Shown: positions 16,989-25,400 of the stretch, piece after piece | How positions within the stretch are numbered: the first letter of the stretch is position 1 | Layout of the letters: each line of letters opens with the position of its first letter | Assembly (NCBI RefSeq): GCF_046507575.1 | Contig: NZ_JBKFEY010000001.1 | Location: 248,001-312,000, forward strand | DNA: 64,000 nucleotides | Direction: 5' to 3' | From: Pontitalea aquivivens | Lineage (GTDB): Bacteria; Pseudomonadota; Alphaproteobacteria; Rhodobacterales; Rhodobacteraceae | The notes under the pieces: generated by a model | Told to the model about the DNA's origin: nothing | Database searches by the model: none | Seen by the model: only the letters and a program-made list of their open reading frames with translations | Translations under genes and position numbers: made by a program

Positions 16989-19295
16989 TTAGTCCCGCAT
17001 CTCGACTTGGCGCAGGATGTCCGCGTCTTCGGGGGCGTCGGTGATGATCAGGCAGGATGTGCCGTGCGACAGCATCACGCCGCCCTCGGGCAGGGGGCGC
17101 AGGTCGGGGCGGGCGGGCCAGCGGGTCAGGTCATAGTGCTGCGCGGGGTCCCAGCCGGTCAGCGCGACGGTGGCGCCGTAATCCAGTTCCAGCCGTTTCG
17201 CCCCGGGGCCGGCGGTGATGCGGTTGGGACCGGGGCCGATGTGCAGCCGGTGGTCGCCCTCGGACAGGGTGATCCGGTTGCGCCCCGGGCCGGTGTGAAT
17301 TTCGGACGCGCCCTCGCCATCCTCGATCACGTCATTGCCGGGGCCGGCGTGGATCAGGTTGCGCCCGGTGCCGCCGCGGATCAGGTCATCGCCCGCGCCG
17401 CCCTGCAACGTGTCATTGCCCCGCCCGCCGATCAGCGTGTCATTGCCCGACCCGCCGTAAAAGGCGTGGCGATCCTTGGGCCGCTTGCCGGTGGCGACCA
17501 GCAGGTCATCGCCCTCGCCGCCGAAAAAGGTGGCACCGCCGTATTTCGGGCCGGTCATCACATCATCGCCGTTTGATCCCACCACATGCACCGCCACCCG
17601 TTCCGAGGTTTCGAACCGGAACGGGCTGTCGGGATGGGCCACGATGCGCAGCGTCTTGCCTGCGCGGGGGGTGGTGCCTTCGGTGCGGGCGACGACGGTG
17701 GCGATGCGCAGTTCCTCGACATGGGGGGGCATGTGCAGGGTGAAATCGTCGGGCCCGCCCAGATACCACAGCACATCATGCCCGCCATCGGCGGTTTCGC
17801 GGATGTTTTCCGCAGCCGCCCCATAGGCCCAGTAGTGATTGTCCCCCGCGCCGCCCGCCAGCACGACAGACCCATCAACCGCCAGCATCGCATTGACACC
17901 TGCGGCGGGGTTTTCATGCCCGCGCAGATCCAGCCCCAGATCCAGCGCGCCGCGGACCAGTTCGTCGCGCAGCCGGTCCAGTGGCGCGGTATCCGCCAGG
18001 TTCTGCGTCTCGCCGGGGTCGGCCACGATGTCATAGACATGTTCCTCCCCGTTCGGATAGCGGAAATAGCGCAGGTGGCACAGATCGGGCGCCGTGGGCC
18101 GCACCGACAGCGTGCCAAAGACCGAGGTGACGGGCGATTTCGTCCGGTCATAGCTGCCGAAGCTGTCATCGATCAGCGGCAGCAGGCTTTGCCCCGACAC
18201 CCAGTCGGCGCGGCGCGGCAGGCCGGCCAGATCCAGGATCGTGCAGGGCAGGTTGTGCAGCGAAACCGGCAGGTCGGTGACCTGCCCGGCCGCCATCCGC
18301 GGGTTCCAGATGCACAGCGGCACATGGGCCGCGCTGTCCCACTGGCTCATCTTGTGGAAACTGTCGTGGTTGCCCAGGTTGAAGCCGTTGTCGGACAGGA
18401 AGATCACGGTGGTATTGCCGCCCAGGGCCGAGGCCGCCAGCGCATCCAGAAACCGGCCGATTTCGTGGTCGACATGCGAACAGGCCGCGAAATAGGCGCG
18501 CACGACCTGGCGCCAGCCTTCATCCCCGGCCTTTTCCGGGGTCCAGTTGCCATTGGCGATATAGGCTGCCTCATAGACGGCAAAGCCCGGCTGGGGGCCG
18601 TGGAAATCCTCGGGCGCGGCGATCGAGGGCCAGCGGATCGCGGCCGCGTCATACATCTGGTAGAAGCGGTCGGGACAGTCCAGGTTCATATGCGGATGCT
18701 TGAACCCCAGCTGAATCAGGTGGCGCCGGGACGGATCGGCGCGGCCCAGATGGTCGATGGCATTCTGCGCCACCCAATAGTCATAAAAGCGGTCGTCCTG
18801 CGATCCGTCGTCATCGGGATGGTTGATTCCGGCGATGCCCGGCCCCTTGCCGCCCAGATATTCCTTGACGCCCCGGCGCCGGCCCCGGTCGGATGCCTCG
18901 GGTTCCTCGTGAAACAGGATCCGGCGATAGTCTTCGGGCATGGGTTTGTAATTGCTGTCCACCTTGCCGGTGGTGAAATTGTAGAACCCCGCGCGGCGCA
19001 GATCATAGGCCCAGGCACGTTCGGGCGGCATCACATCGCGCCAGAAGCGGTTCAGGTCGACCAGCCCCGTGCGATAGGGCGACAGGCCGGTGGCGATTTC
19101 CGCACGGCAGGGCGCGCAAAGCGGCACGGTGGCGTAGGTATTGGCAAAGCGCACGCCGCGCGCCATCAGCCGGTCGATGTTTGGGGTCTGGATCGTCACC
19201 CCGAAGGCATCGCGCCAGGTGAAGATGTCGATCATGTCATCGACCCAGATCAGGCAGATGTTGTCGGTGCGGATCGTTTCCCGGTCAAAGGCCAT
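16989..19295 (-). CDS. Sulfatase with C-terminal RTX (hemolysin-type) calcium-binding repeats
   Basis: A 768-residue fusion. Residues 1-440 form an alkaline-phosphatase-fold sulfatase. They contain the metal-binding ICLIWVDDM near residue 15, the active-site motif CAPCR (C-X-P-X-R, Cys to formylglycine) near 60, and HVPLCIWNPRM. Residues about 600-690 hold nonapeptide RTX repeats (GGEGDDLL, GGSGNDTLIGGRGNDTL, GGAGDDLIRGG). There is no Sec signal, so type I secretion is likely. Start 19295 (MAFDRETIRTDN) is used. It follows the gene at 20757 by 46 bases in one operon. The substrate is probably a sulfated glycan, but this is inferred. Confidence 0.85.
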   Translation of the reverse strand: MAFDRETIRTDNICLIWVDDMIDIFTWRDAFGVTIQTPNIDRLMARGVRFANTYATVPLCAPCRAEIATGLSPYRTGLVDLNRFWRDVMPPERAWAYDLRRAGFYNFTTGKVDSNYKPMPEDYRRILFHEEPEASDRGRRRGVKEYLGGKGPGIAGINHPDDDGSQDDRFYDYWVAQNAIDHLGRADPSRRHLIQLGFKHPHMNLDCPDRFYQMYDAAAIRWPSIAAPEDFHGPQPGFAVYEAAYIANGNWTPEKAGDEGWRQVVRAYFAACSHVDHEIGRFLDALAASALGGNTTVIFLSDNGFNLGNHDSFHKMSQWDSAAHVPLCIWNPRMAAGQVTDLPVSLHNLPCTILDLAGLPRRADWVSGQSLLPLIDDSFGSYDRTKSPVTSVFGTLSVRPTAPDLCHLRYFRYPNGEEHVYDIVADPGETQNLADTAPLDRLRDELVRGALDLGLDLRGHENPAAGVNAMLAVDGSVVLAGGAGDNHYWAYGAAAENIRETADGGHDVLWYLGGPDDFTLHMPPHVEELRIATVVARTEGTTPRAGKTLRIVAHPDSPFRFETSERVAVHVVGSNGDDVMTGPKYGGATFFGGEGDDLLVATGKRPKDRHAFYGGSGNDTLIGGRGNDTLQGGAGDDLIRGGTGRNLIHAGPGNDVIEDGEGASEIHTGPGRNRITLSEGDHRLHIGPGPNRITAGPGAKRLELDYGATVALTGWDPAQHYDLTRWPARPDLRPLPEGGVMLSHGTSCLIITDAPEDADILRQVEMRD

Positions 19296-19341
19296 GATCG
19301 CGGCTCCTGCAGGTGGGGGTGGGGGCGGCATGCGGCATGGG

Positions 19342-20757
19342 TCAGCGAATCACAAGGCTTGCGGGCAGCGCCCAGCGGTGCAGCATGCCGCCCGCCGCGC
19401 CGGTTCCGGCATCCGGCGCGGGTGCGGACCAGTCGTCGCGCAGCGCGCCGCAGGCGGGACCAAAGCCGCCGCCGGGGCCGGCAAAGATGCCGCGCGGTCG
19501 GGGCGGTCCGCCGGTGGCGTAATCCAGCCGCAATTCGTTCGCACCGGGGCCGGGCAGCAGCGGCCCATCGGCCCGGATCAGCACCGCGCCCGGATCATCG
19601 GGCGCCAGCGTGACCGCGGCGATCCCGGCACCGGTGCCGGCCAGCGCAAAGCCCGCCGCGGGGCCCGCGCCGAACGGGTCGGCCGGGTCGATCCGCAGCG
19701 GACCCAGCGTCTTGAAGGTGGCGCGGATCACCCCATCGTGGCGTTCCGCCAGACACAGCAGCGGGCAGGCCCAATCCTGGCGGGCCAGATCGGCGGCCAG
19801 GGCGTGGGCCTCGATCGCGGCGCGGGCGGCCAGGGCCTGCGGCGTGGGCTGGCCCAGATCGTCCTGCGCGAACATATAGCCCGGTGCCGCCACGATCAGC
19901 TGATGCACACCCGGGCGCAGGATCAGCCGGTGCATCCCTTCGATCGCCGCGCGGTTCGCGGCCGCGTCATGCTGCCACCAGGTGCCGCAATCGGCCACCG
20001 CCAGAAAGCGCGTCCGCCCCAGATCACGCCCCGCTACCTGCGCCGCGATCGCATCCAGCTGTGCCAGCGCGGCGCGGTGGAAGGCATCGGCATCGGCGGG
20101 CGCCTGATCGGGGCCGGGGGCCACGCGCAGCGCCAGCAGCCGCGCTGGCCGGTTCAGCGCGCGTGCCAGTGCCGCCAGCCGGTCCAGCCGGTCGGCCAGC
20201 GCGGCCAGCGGCTGTGCCAGATGGTCCGGGTCCGGCGCGCTGACCGGGGCGGGTGCGACCAGATCATGCCCGGTCACGATCAGCGGCAGCGCGCGAAAGG
20301 CGGCATGGCGCGCGCCCAGCAGCGCATCGGCCAGCGCGCTTTCGCCCGAACTTTCGCGCAGGTTGCGCAGGATCCGGTCCGGTTCATCCGGTTCGGGCGG
20401 GGGGGCGGTGACGACATGATGGGCAAAGGCGGGCGCGCCGGGGAAGGTGGTGGCATGGCGCCCGCCGCCAAGACCGAACAGCCCCAGCACTGCGCCCCCG
20501 GTTTCCGCCACGATTCCGCCGCCGGTCACCGGGCGCAGATAGCGCCGCGTCCCGCCGGGCGCACCGGGCAGGCGGGCCTGAAAGCGCAGCCAGCCGCCCG
20601 CGCGCTGCAGATCCCAGGCGTCGACATCCCCCAACAGGGCCGGATCCAGCCAGCCCGCCGCCCCGCCATCGCCAGTGGCGTCATCCCCAGTGGCGCCATC
20701 CCCCGTGACAAGGGGGCCGCCGACCGCGGCATCGGGGGAACACTCATGCGGGGGCAT
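19342..20757 (-). CDS. Unrecognised 471-residue protein upstream of the RTX sulfatase
   Basis: I do not recognise this protein with confidence. The start at 20757 is well supported: AGGAG lies seven bases upstream and a TTGACC-N17-TAAAGA promoter further up. The N-terminus carries a Gly/Asp/Thr-rich in-frame repeat (TGDGATGDDATGDGG) from a 15-bp tandem repeat. The middle has SSGESALADALLGARHAAF and a VIRATFKTLGPLRI segment faintly like SGNH-type esterases, but no clear catalytic Ser-Asp-His set. The C-terminus (NELRLDYATGGPPRP) looks beta-rich. It shares a transcript with the sulfatase, so a role in surface or secreted glycan handling is plausible. Confidence 0.7.
   Translation of the reverse strand: MPPHECSPDAAVGGPLVTGDGATGDDATGDGGAAGWLDPALLGDVDAWDLQRAGGWLRFQARLPGAPGGTRRYLRPVTGGGIVAETGGAVLGLFGLGGGRHATTFPGAPAFAHHVVTAPPPEPDEPDRILRNLRESSGESALADALLGARHAAFRALPLIVTGHDLVAPAPVSAPDPDHLAQPLAALADRLDRLAALARALNRPARLLALRVAPGPDQAPADADAFHRAALAQLDAIAAQVAGRDLGRTRFLAVADCGTWWQHDAAANRAAIEGMHRLILRPGVHQLIVAAPGYMFAQDDLGQPTPQALAARAAIEAHALAADLARQDWACPLLCLAERHDGVIRATFKTLGPLRIDPADPFGAGPAAGFALAGTGAGIAAVTLAPDDPGAVLIRADGPLLPGPGANELRLDYATGGPPRPRGIFAGPGGGFGPACGALRDDWSAPAPDAGTGAAGGMLHRWALPASLVIR
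20657..20716. repeat. 15-bp tandem repeat in the 5' end of the gene at 19342-20757
   Basis: About four 15-bp units occur here, two nearly identical (CCAGTGGCGTCATCC, CCAGTGGCGCCATCC) and flanking copies decayed. On the coding strand they encode repeats of TGDDA/TGDGA, so changes in copy number would keep the reading frame. Confidence 0.65.
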
Positions 20758-20787
20758 TGCCGCTCCTTGCCAATCGTTACAGGGCGA

Positions 20788-20816
20788 TCTTTAGGACATT
20801 CGCGGTGGCAGGTCAA
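20788..20816 (-). promoter_or_regulatory. Sigma-70-like promoter of the orphan gene and RTX sulfatase
   Basis: On the minus strand TTGACC (20816-20811) is separated by exactly 17 bases from TAAAGA (20793-20788). This would start transcription about 25 bases before the ATG at 20757, leaving room for the AGGAG ribosome binding site. Confidence 0.6.
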
Positions 20817-21058
20817 AGCCCGCGCCAGGTGGTGGGGGGGAACGCGCGGGGGATGGGGTGGTGCGCCTGCCCCGGTATGCGACCTGCGCCGATGGTCTTT
20901 GCCGGCATCTGGCAGGATCGGGTTCAGGGCGATCGGCGTCTGACCGCCTGTGCCATCCCGCCCCCGCTTTCGGGGCCCGATATCGTCCATATCCACGACC
21001 GCGCGCGCTTGCCGGACGCCGCGATCCGTTCCTGCGGGCCGCCCTTGCGCGAAGCGGC
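20817..21058. other. Intergenic stretch between the orphan gene and tRNA-Gly
   Basis: Together with the flanking promoters, about 340 bases lie between genes here. Short open frames exist on both strands but have no ribosome binding site and no recognisable protein. Beyond the two promoter-like elements at its ends I see no hairpin, repeat or integrase remnant. Confidence 0.5.
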
Positions 21059-21087
21059 TTGCATGCGGGGCGGTTTGCAGCTTATAG
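21059..21087 (+). promoter_or_regulatory. Promoter of tRNA-Gly
   Basis: TTGCAT (21059-21064), a 17-base spacer and TTATAG (21082-21087) lie 10 bases before the mature 5' end of the tRNA, a fitting distance for a short leader. Confidence 0.6.
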
Positions 21088-21097
21088 GGAACGCAGC

Positions 21098-21171
21098 GCG
21101 GGTGTAGCTCAATGGTAGAGCCGCAGCCTTCCAAGCTGAAGACGTGGGTTCGATTCCCATCACCCGCTCCA
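21098..21171 (+). tRNA. tRNA-Gly (anticodon TCC)
   Basis: A 74-base cloverleaf. The acceptor stem GCGGGTG pairs with CACCCGC, the D arm is AGCTCAATGGTAGAGC, the anticodon loop CTTCCAA carries TCC, the T loop is GGTTCGATTCC, and the CCA end is encoded. It reads glycine GGA/GGG codons. It marks the right border of the glycan/sulfatase region. Confidence 0.97.
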
Positions 21172-21217
21172 TCCCCCCACCGACCGAACCCGGGCCCGCC
21201 TGATAGGGCATCGCGCC

Positions 21218-21415
21218 CTATTTCGTCAGGATCAGCTTTCCGGCGCGGGTGATGCGCAGGGTATAGATCTGACCGTTCAGCGTGATGGCCGCCGTCGTGC
21301 CGCCATGTGTCAGGGCCTCGGCCTCATGGACCGGGGTCTGGGCGGGGATCGGCGCGGAACCCGGGACAGAACCCGGGGCGGGGATCGCCTGCTCGAAGCG
21401 GTGCGAAATGGTCAT
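21218..21415 (-). CDS. hemP: Hemin uptake protein HemP
   Basis: A 65-residue protein whose C-terminal half, GQIYTLRITRAGKLILTK, is the conserved HemP signature. The N-terminal part is a variable Pro/Ala-rich segment. HemP is a small cytosolic protein linked to iron and heme uptake; in some species it acts as a regulator of heme-uptake genes. Its ATG overlaps the stop of the upstream small gene (ATGA). No heme receptor gene is adjacent, which is unusual. Confidence 0.88.
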   Translation of the reverse strand: MTISHRFEQAIPAPGSVPGSAPIPAQTPVHEAEALTHGGTTAAITLNGQIYTLRITRAGKLILTK

Positions 21416-21579
21416 CGGGTTGTCTCCAGCCGGTCAAGGATCAGCTCCAGCCCCTCGGCCGAGGGCGGCAGGCCCGCACACAGCGCCTGAACGATATCCC
21501 GCAGGCCAAACGACGGCTGTGTGGTGGAATGGTCGGCCCGGGGCGCGGCGGCGGGGCCGGGGGCTGGCGGGTGGGACAT
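21412..21579 (-). CDS. Small protein coupled to hemP (unrecognised)
   Basis: A 55-codon frame beginning MSHPPAPGPAAAPRADHSTT and ending LELILDRLETTR. Its stop overlaps the hemP start as ATGA, the arrangement of translationally coupled genes. The N-terminal half is Ala/Pro-rich and the C-terminal half is predicted helical (FGLRDIVQALCAGLPPSAEG). I do not recognise the family. Coding status rests on the overlap and the sensible C-terminal half. It may be the first gene of the hemP transcript. Confidence 0.5.
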   Translation of the reverse strand: MSHPPAPGPAAAPRADHSTTQPSFGLRDIVQALCAGLPPSAEGLELILDRLETTR

Positions 21580-21754
21580 GTCCGGTCTCCTGTCTGGGGG
21601 CGGGCTGGTCCGTCTGGGACTGGCGATGGGGCTAAAGGTGAGTGAAAAAATCGGAATTGTAAAGGCGATTCTTTTGCTCGGATATGGGTGCCCGGCGGAT
21701 GCGTTGACATTTCCGCCCGGATCGGCACGGTTCGGGCAGCGAAAAGGGGGGGGC

Positions 21755-24700
21755 ATGGCCTGGGAATTCTGGATCGATCGGGGCGGCACGTTCACCGACA
21801 TCGTCGCGCGCCGGCCCGATGGCGGGCTGGTCACGGCCAAACTTTTGTCGGAAAACCCCGAACGCTATCACGATGCGGCGGTGCAGGGCATCCGCCAGAT
21901 CCTGGGCCTGGGGGCAGGCGATCCGATCCCGGCAGGGACAATCGGCGCGGTCAAGATGGGCACGACGGTGGCCACCAATGCGCTGTTGGAACGCAAGGGC
22001 GAGCGGGTGCTGTTGCTGATCACCGAAGGCTTCGGCGATCTGTTGCGGATCGGCTATCAGACCCGGCCGCGGCTGTTTGACCTGCACATCCGCCGCCCCG
22101 ATCTGCTGTATGAACGGGTGGCCGAGGTGCCGGGACGTCTGGATGCCGATGGCGATGAAATCCGCCCGCTGGACGAAGGCACCCTGCGCGCCGCGCTGCA
22201 AGACGCATATGACCGGGGCATCCGCGCGGTGGCGGTGGCCTTTCTGCACGGCTATCTGAACCCCGCGCATGAGGTTCGCGCGGGCCAGATCGCGCGCGAG
22301 CTGGGCTTCACGCAGGTCTCGCTCAGCCACGACTGTTCGCGGTTGATCCGGCTGGTGGGGCGGGGCGATACCACGGTGGCGGATGCCTATCTGTCGCCGA
22401 TCCTGCGCCGCTATGTCGATCAGGTCGCGGGGGCGCTGGATCTGGGGCGGGGCACGGGGCGGCTGTTCTTCATGCAATCGAATGGCGGGCTGACCGATGC
22501 GGCGCGTTTTCACGGGCGCGATGCGATCCTGTCGGGGCCTGCGGGCGGGATCGTTGGCATGGTCCGCACCGCCGGGGCCGCGGGCTTTGACCGGGTGATC
22601 GGGTTCGACATGGGCGGCACCTCGACGGATGTCAGCCATTACGCGGGCCATTTCGAACGCAGTTTCGAAACCGAGGTCGCGGGCGTGCGGTTGCGCGCGC
22701 CGATGATGGATATTCACACCGTGGCGGCCGGGGGCGGGTCGATCCTGTCCTTCCGCGACGGGCGGCTGCAGGTGGGGCCGGAAAGCGCAGGCGCGGATCC
22801 CGGGCCCGCCGCCTATCGGCGCGGCGGGCCGCTGACGGTGACGGATGCCAATGTGTTGCTGGGGCGGCTGAACCCCGGCCATTTCCCGGCGGTCTTCGGT
22901 CCGGGTGGCGACCAGCCGCTGGATCTGCTGGCGGTGCGGGCGGGCTTTGCCGATCTGGCCGCGCAGGTCGCCGCCGCCACCGGGCAGGACCAGAGCCCCG
23001 AGGGTCTGGCCGAGGGGTTCCTGCAGATCGCGGTCGCCAACATGGCCAATGCGATCAAGAAGATCAGCGTGGAACGCGGCCATGATGTCACCGGCTACAC
23101 GCTGCAATGCTTTGGCGGCGCGGGCGGGCAGCATGCCTGCCGCGTGGCCGATGCGCTGGGGATGGGGCGGGTGATGCTGCACCCTTTCGCGGGGGTCCTG
23201 TCGGCCTATGGCATGGGGCTGGCGGCTTTGCGCAGCTTGCGTGAGGCGCAGGCCGATGCGCCCCTGTCCGATACCCCGGCGATGGCCGCGCGCATCGCCG
23301 CGCTGGGGGCCGAGGCCCGCGCCGATCTGGTGGCGCAGGGGGTGGACCCGGGGGCGATCCGCGTGATCGCGCGGGCGCATCTGCGCTATGACGGTTCCCA
23401 CCAGCCGCTGGAGGTGCCCTTTGGCCCCGCCGCCGCGATGCTGGCGGATTTCGAGGCTGCGCATCTGGCCCGCTTCGGCTTTGCCGATCCCGCCCGCGCG
23501 GTGCGCTTCGAGATGCTGACGGTCGAGGCGGCGGGCGGCGCTGCCCCCCTTGTTCCCCCCGATGTGGCGCGGGGCGGGGCCGCGCCTGTGGCCCGCGCGC
23601 CGGTGCATGTGGGCGGGGCGTGGCAGGATGTTCCCCTTTATGACCGCGCGGCCCTTGGTGTGGGCGCTGAAATCCACGGCCCCGCGATCATCCTGGAACC
23701 GACCGGCACCACGGTGCTGGAACCGGGCTGGGCGGCGCGGGTGGACGGGCAGGCCAACCTGATCCTGGAGCGGCGCGAACAGGCCAGCCGCGCAAGCGCC
23801 GCCGGGACCGCCGCCGATCCGGTCACGCTGGAGGTGATGTCGAACCTGTTCATGTCGGTTGCCGATCAGATGGGGGCGGCGCTGGCCAATACCGCCTGGT
23901 CGGTCAACATCAAGGAACGCTTCGATTTTTCCTGCGCGATCTTTGATGCCTCGGGGGCGCTGGTGGCCAATGCGCCGCATGTGCCGGTGCATCTGGGGTC
24001 AATGTCCGCCGCGATCCGCGAGGTGATGCGCGCGGCCGGCCCCGGCGTGGCCGAGGGCGATGCCTATATGCTGAATTCGCCCTTCGCGGGCGGCACGCAT
24101 CTGCCCGATGTGACCGTGGTCAGCCCGGTGTTCCTGGACGGGCGGCTGCGGTTCTGGCTGGGCGCGCGGGGGCACCATGCCGATATCGGCGGGCGCACGC
24201 CCGGATCATCGCCCCCCGACAGCCGGGTGATCGAGGATGAGGGCGTCCTGATCGACACCTTCCAGCTGGTCCGCGCCGGGCAGTTCCGCGAAGATGCGGC
24301 GCGCGCGCTGCTGGCCTCGGGGCGCTATCCCTGCCGCAACATCGACCAGAACATCGCGGATCTGAAGGCGCAGGTCGCCGCCAATGAAACCGGGCGGCGC
24401 GAATTGATCCGCGCCGCCGCCCATTGGGGCGCCGATGTGCTGGCCGCCTATGCGGGCCATGTGCAGGACAATGCCGAGGCGCTGGTGCGCGCGGTGATCG
24501 GCACGTTGCGGGATGGCGCGTATACCTGTCCGATGGACACCGGCGCGCAGATCCGCGTGGCGGTACGGGTGGACCGGGCGCGCGGCGCGGCGGTGGTGGA
24601 TTTCACCGGCACCTCGCCGCAGGCGACGGGCAATTACAACGCCCCCGCCGCGATCGCGCGGGCGGTGGTGCTGTATGTGTTCCGCACGCTGGTGGGCAAG

Positions 24701-25354
24701 GACATTCCGTTGAACGAAGGCTGCCTGCGGCCGATCACCATCATCCTGCCCGAAGGATCCATGCTGAACCCGCGCTATCCGGCCGCCGTGATCGCCGGCA
24801 ATACCGAGGTCAGCCAGGCCGCCGCCAACGCGCTTTACGGCGCGCTGGGGGTGATGGCGGGATCGCAGGGCACGATGAACAACCTTGTCTGGGGCAATGC
24901 GGCCTTCCAGAACTATGAAACCATCGCGGGCGGCACCGGGGCGGGGCCGGGCTTTGCGGGGTGTGACGCGGTGCAAAGCCACATGACCAACACCCGCATG
25001 ACCGACCCCGAGGTGCTGGAGCGCCGCTTTCCCGTCCGGCTGGAACGTTTCGCGATCCGGCGCGGATCGGGGGGGGCAGGGCGCTGGCCGGGCGGCTGCG
25101 GTGTGGACCGGGTGCTGCGGTTTCTGGAGCCGGTGACGGTGACGGTGCTGTCGTCATCGCGCATCCATCCGCCCTTTGGCGGGGCGGAGGGTGCACCGGG
25201 GGGGCTGGGTGAAAACCGGGTGATCTGGCCCGACGGGCGCGAGGATGTCCTGCGCGGCAATGACGAACGCGACCTGCCCGCGGGCGCGGCATTTCGCATG
25301 CTGACGCCGGGCGGTGGCGGCTGGGGCCTGCCCGACCAGGCCGGGCGGGCATGA
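21755..25354 (+). CDS. 5-Oxoprolinase / hydantoinase, fused A and B subunits
   Basis: A 1199-residue cytosolic enzyme of the ATP-dependent oxoprolinase family, the usual length of the fused form. The N-terminal HyuA-like half starts MAWEFWIDRGGTFTDIVAR and contains KMGTTVATNALLERKGERV and FDMGGTSTDVSHYAG. The HyuB-like half begins near residue 690 (ADPVTLEVMSNLFMSVADQM). It probably opens 5-oxo-L-proline to glutamate. The start at 21755 follows a run of G and A; a consensus TTGACA is at 21703, but its -10 is weak. It is a single-gene unit closed by a terminator. Confidence 0.9.
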   Translation: MAWEFWIDRGGTFTDIVARRPDGGLVTAKLLSENPERYHDAAVQGIRQILGLGAGDPIPAGTIGAVKMGTTVATNALLERKGERVLLLITEGFGDLLRIGYQTRPRLFDLHIRRPDLLYERVAEVPGRLDADGDEIRPLDEGTLRAALQDAYDRGIRAVAVAFLHGYLNPAHEVRAGQIARELGFTQVSLSHDCSRLIRLVGRGDTTVADAYLSPILRRYVDQVAGALDLGRGTGRLFFMQSNGGLTDAARFHGRDAILSGPAGGIVGMVRTAGAAGFDRVIGFDMGGTSTDVSHYAGHFERSFETEVAGVRLRAPMMDIHTVAAGGGSILSFRDGRLQVGPESAGADPGPAAYRRGGPLTVTDANVLLGRLNPGHFPAVFGPGGDQPLDLLAVRAGFADLAAQVAAATGQDQSPEGLAEGFLQIAVANMANAIKKISVERGHDVTGYTLQCFGGAGGQHACRVADALGMGRVMLHPFAGVLSAYGMGLAALRSLREAQADAPLSDTPAMAARIAALGAEARADLVAQGVDPGAIRVIARAHLRYDGSHQPLEVPFGPAAAMLADFEAAHLARFGFADPARAVRFEMLTVEAAGGAAPLVPPDVARGGAAPVARAPVHVGGAWQDVPLYDRAALGVGAEIHGPAIILEPTGTTVLEPGWAARVDGQANLILERREQASRASAAGTAADPVTLEVMSNLFMSVADQMGAALANTAWSVNIKERFDFSCAIFDASGALVANAPHVPVHLGSMSAAIREVMRAAGPGVAEGDAYMLNSPFAGGTHLPDVTVVSPVFLDGRLRFWLGARGHHADIGGRTPGSSPPDSRVIEDEGVLIDTFQLVRAGQFREDAARALLASGRYPCRNIDQNIADLKAQVAANETGRRELIRAAAHWGADVLAAYAGHVQDNAEALVRAVIGTLRDGAYTCPMDTGAQIRVAVRVDRARGAAVVDFTGTSPQATGNYNAPAAIARAVVLYVFRTLVGKDIPLNEGCLRPITIILPEGSMLNPRYPAAVIAGNTEVSQAAANALYGALGVMAGSQGTMNNLVWGNAAFQNYETIAGGTGAGPGFAGCDAVQSHMTNTRMTDPEVLERRFPVRLERFAIRRGSGGAGRWPGGCGVDRVLRFLEPVTVTVLSSSRIHPPFGGAEGAPGGLGENRVIWPDGREDVLRGNDERDLPAGAAFRMLTPGGGGWGLPDQAGRA

Positions 25355-25355
25355 C

Positions 25356-25383
25356 AAAGGCCCGGTCGGGGACCGGGCCTTTG
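25356..25383. terminator. Bidirectional terminator between oxoprolinase and cytochrome c genes
   Basis: AAAGGCCCGGTC and GACCGGGCCTTT form a 12-bp perfect inverted repeat with a GGG loop. It lies between two convergent stop codons, so it can serve the oxoprolinase gene on the plus strand and the nir-linked operon on the minus strand. Confidence 0.85.
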
Positions 25384-25400
25384 CCTTTCGGTTCAAACGC

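Noticed and set aside
20757..21107. A 116-codon plus-strand frame in the gap before tRNA-Gly
   Set aside because: It lacks a ribosome binding site, overlaps two promoter-like elements and the tRNA, and has no protein similarity I can recognise.
21098..21171. tRNA-Gly as an integration site with a duplicated 3' end
   Set aside because: I looked for a second copy of the tRNA 3' end at the far side of the glycan region and saw none, and there is no integrase gene in the window.
21640..21700. An iron-responsive (Irr/Fur) box upstream of the hemP transcript
   Set aside because: GAAT and ATTC half-sites occur with a nine-base gap, but the spacing and sequence do not match known Irr or Fur boxes well enough.
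21632..23992. A long minus-strand open frame (786 codons) opposite the oxoprolinase gene
   Set aside because: It is a shadow of the conserved enzyme; its translation is His/Arg/Gln-rich without recognisable motifs.
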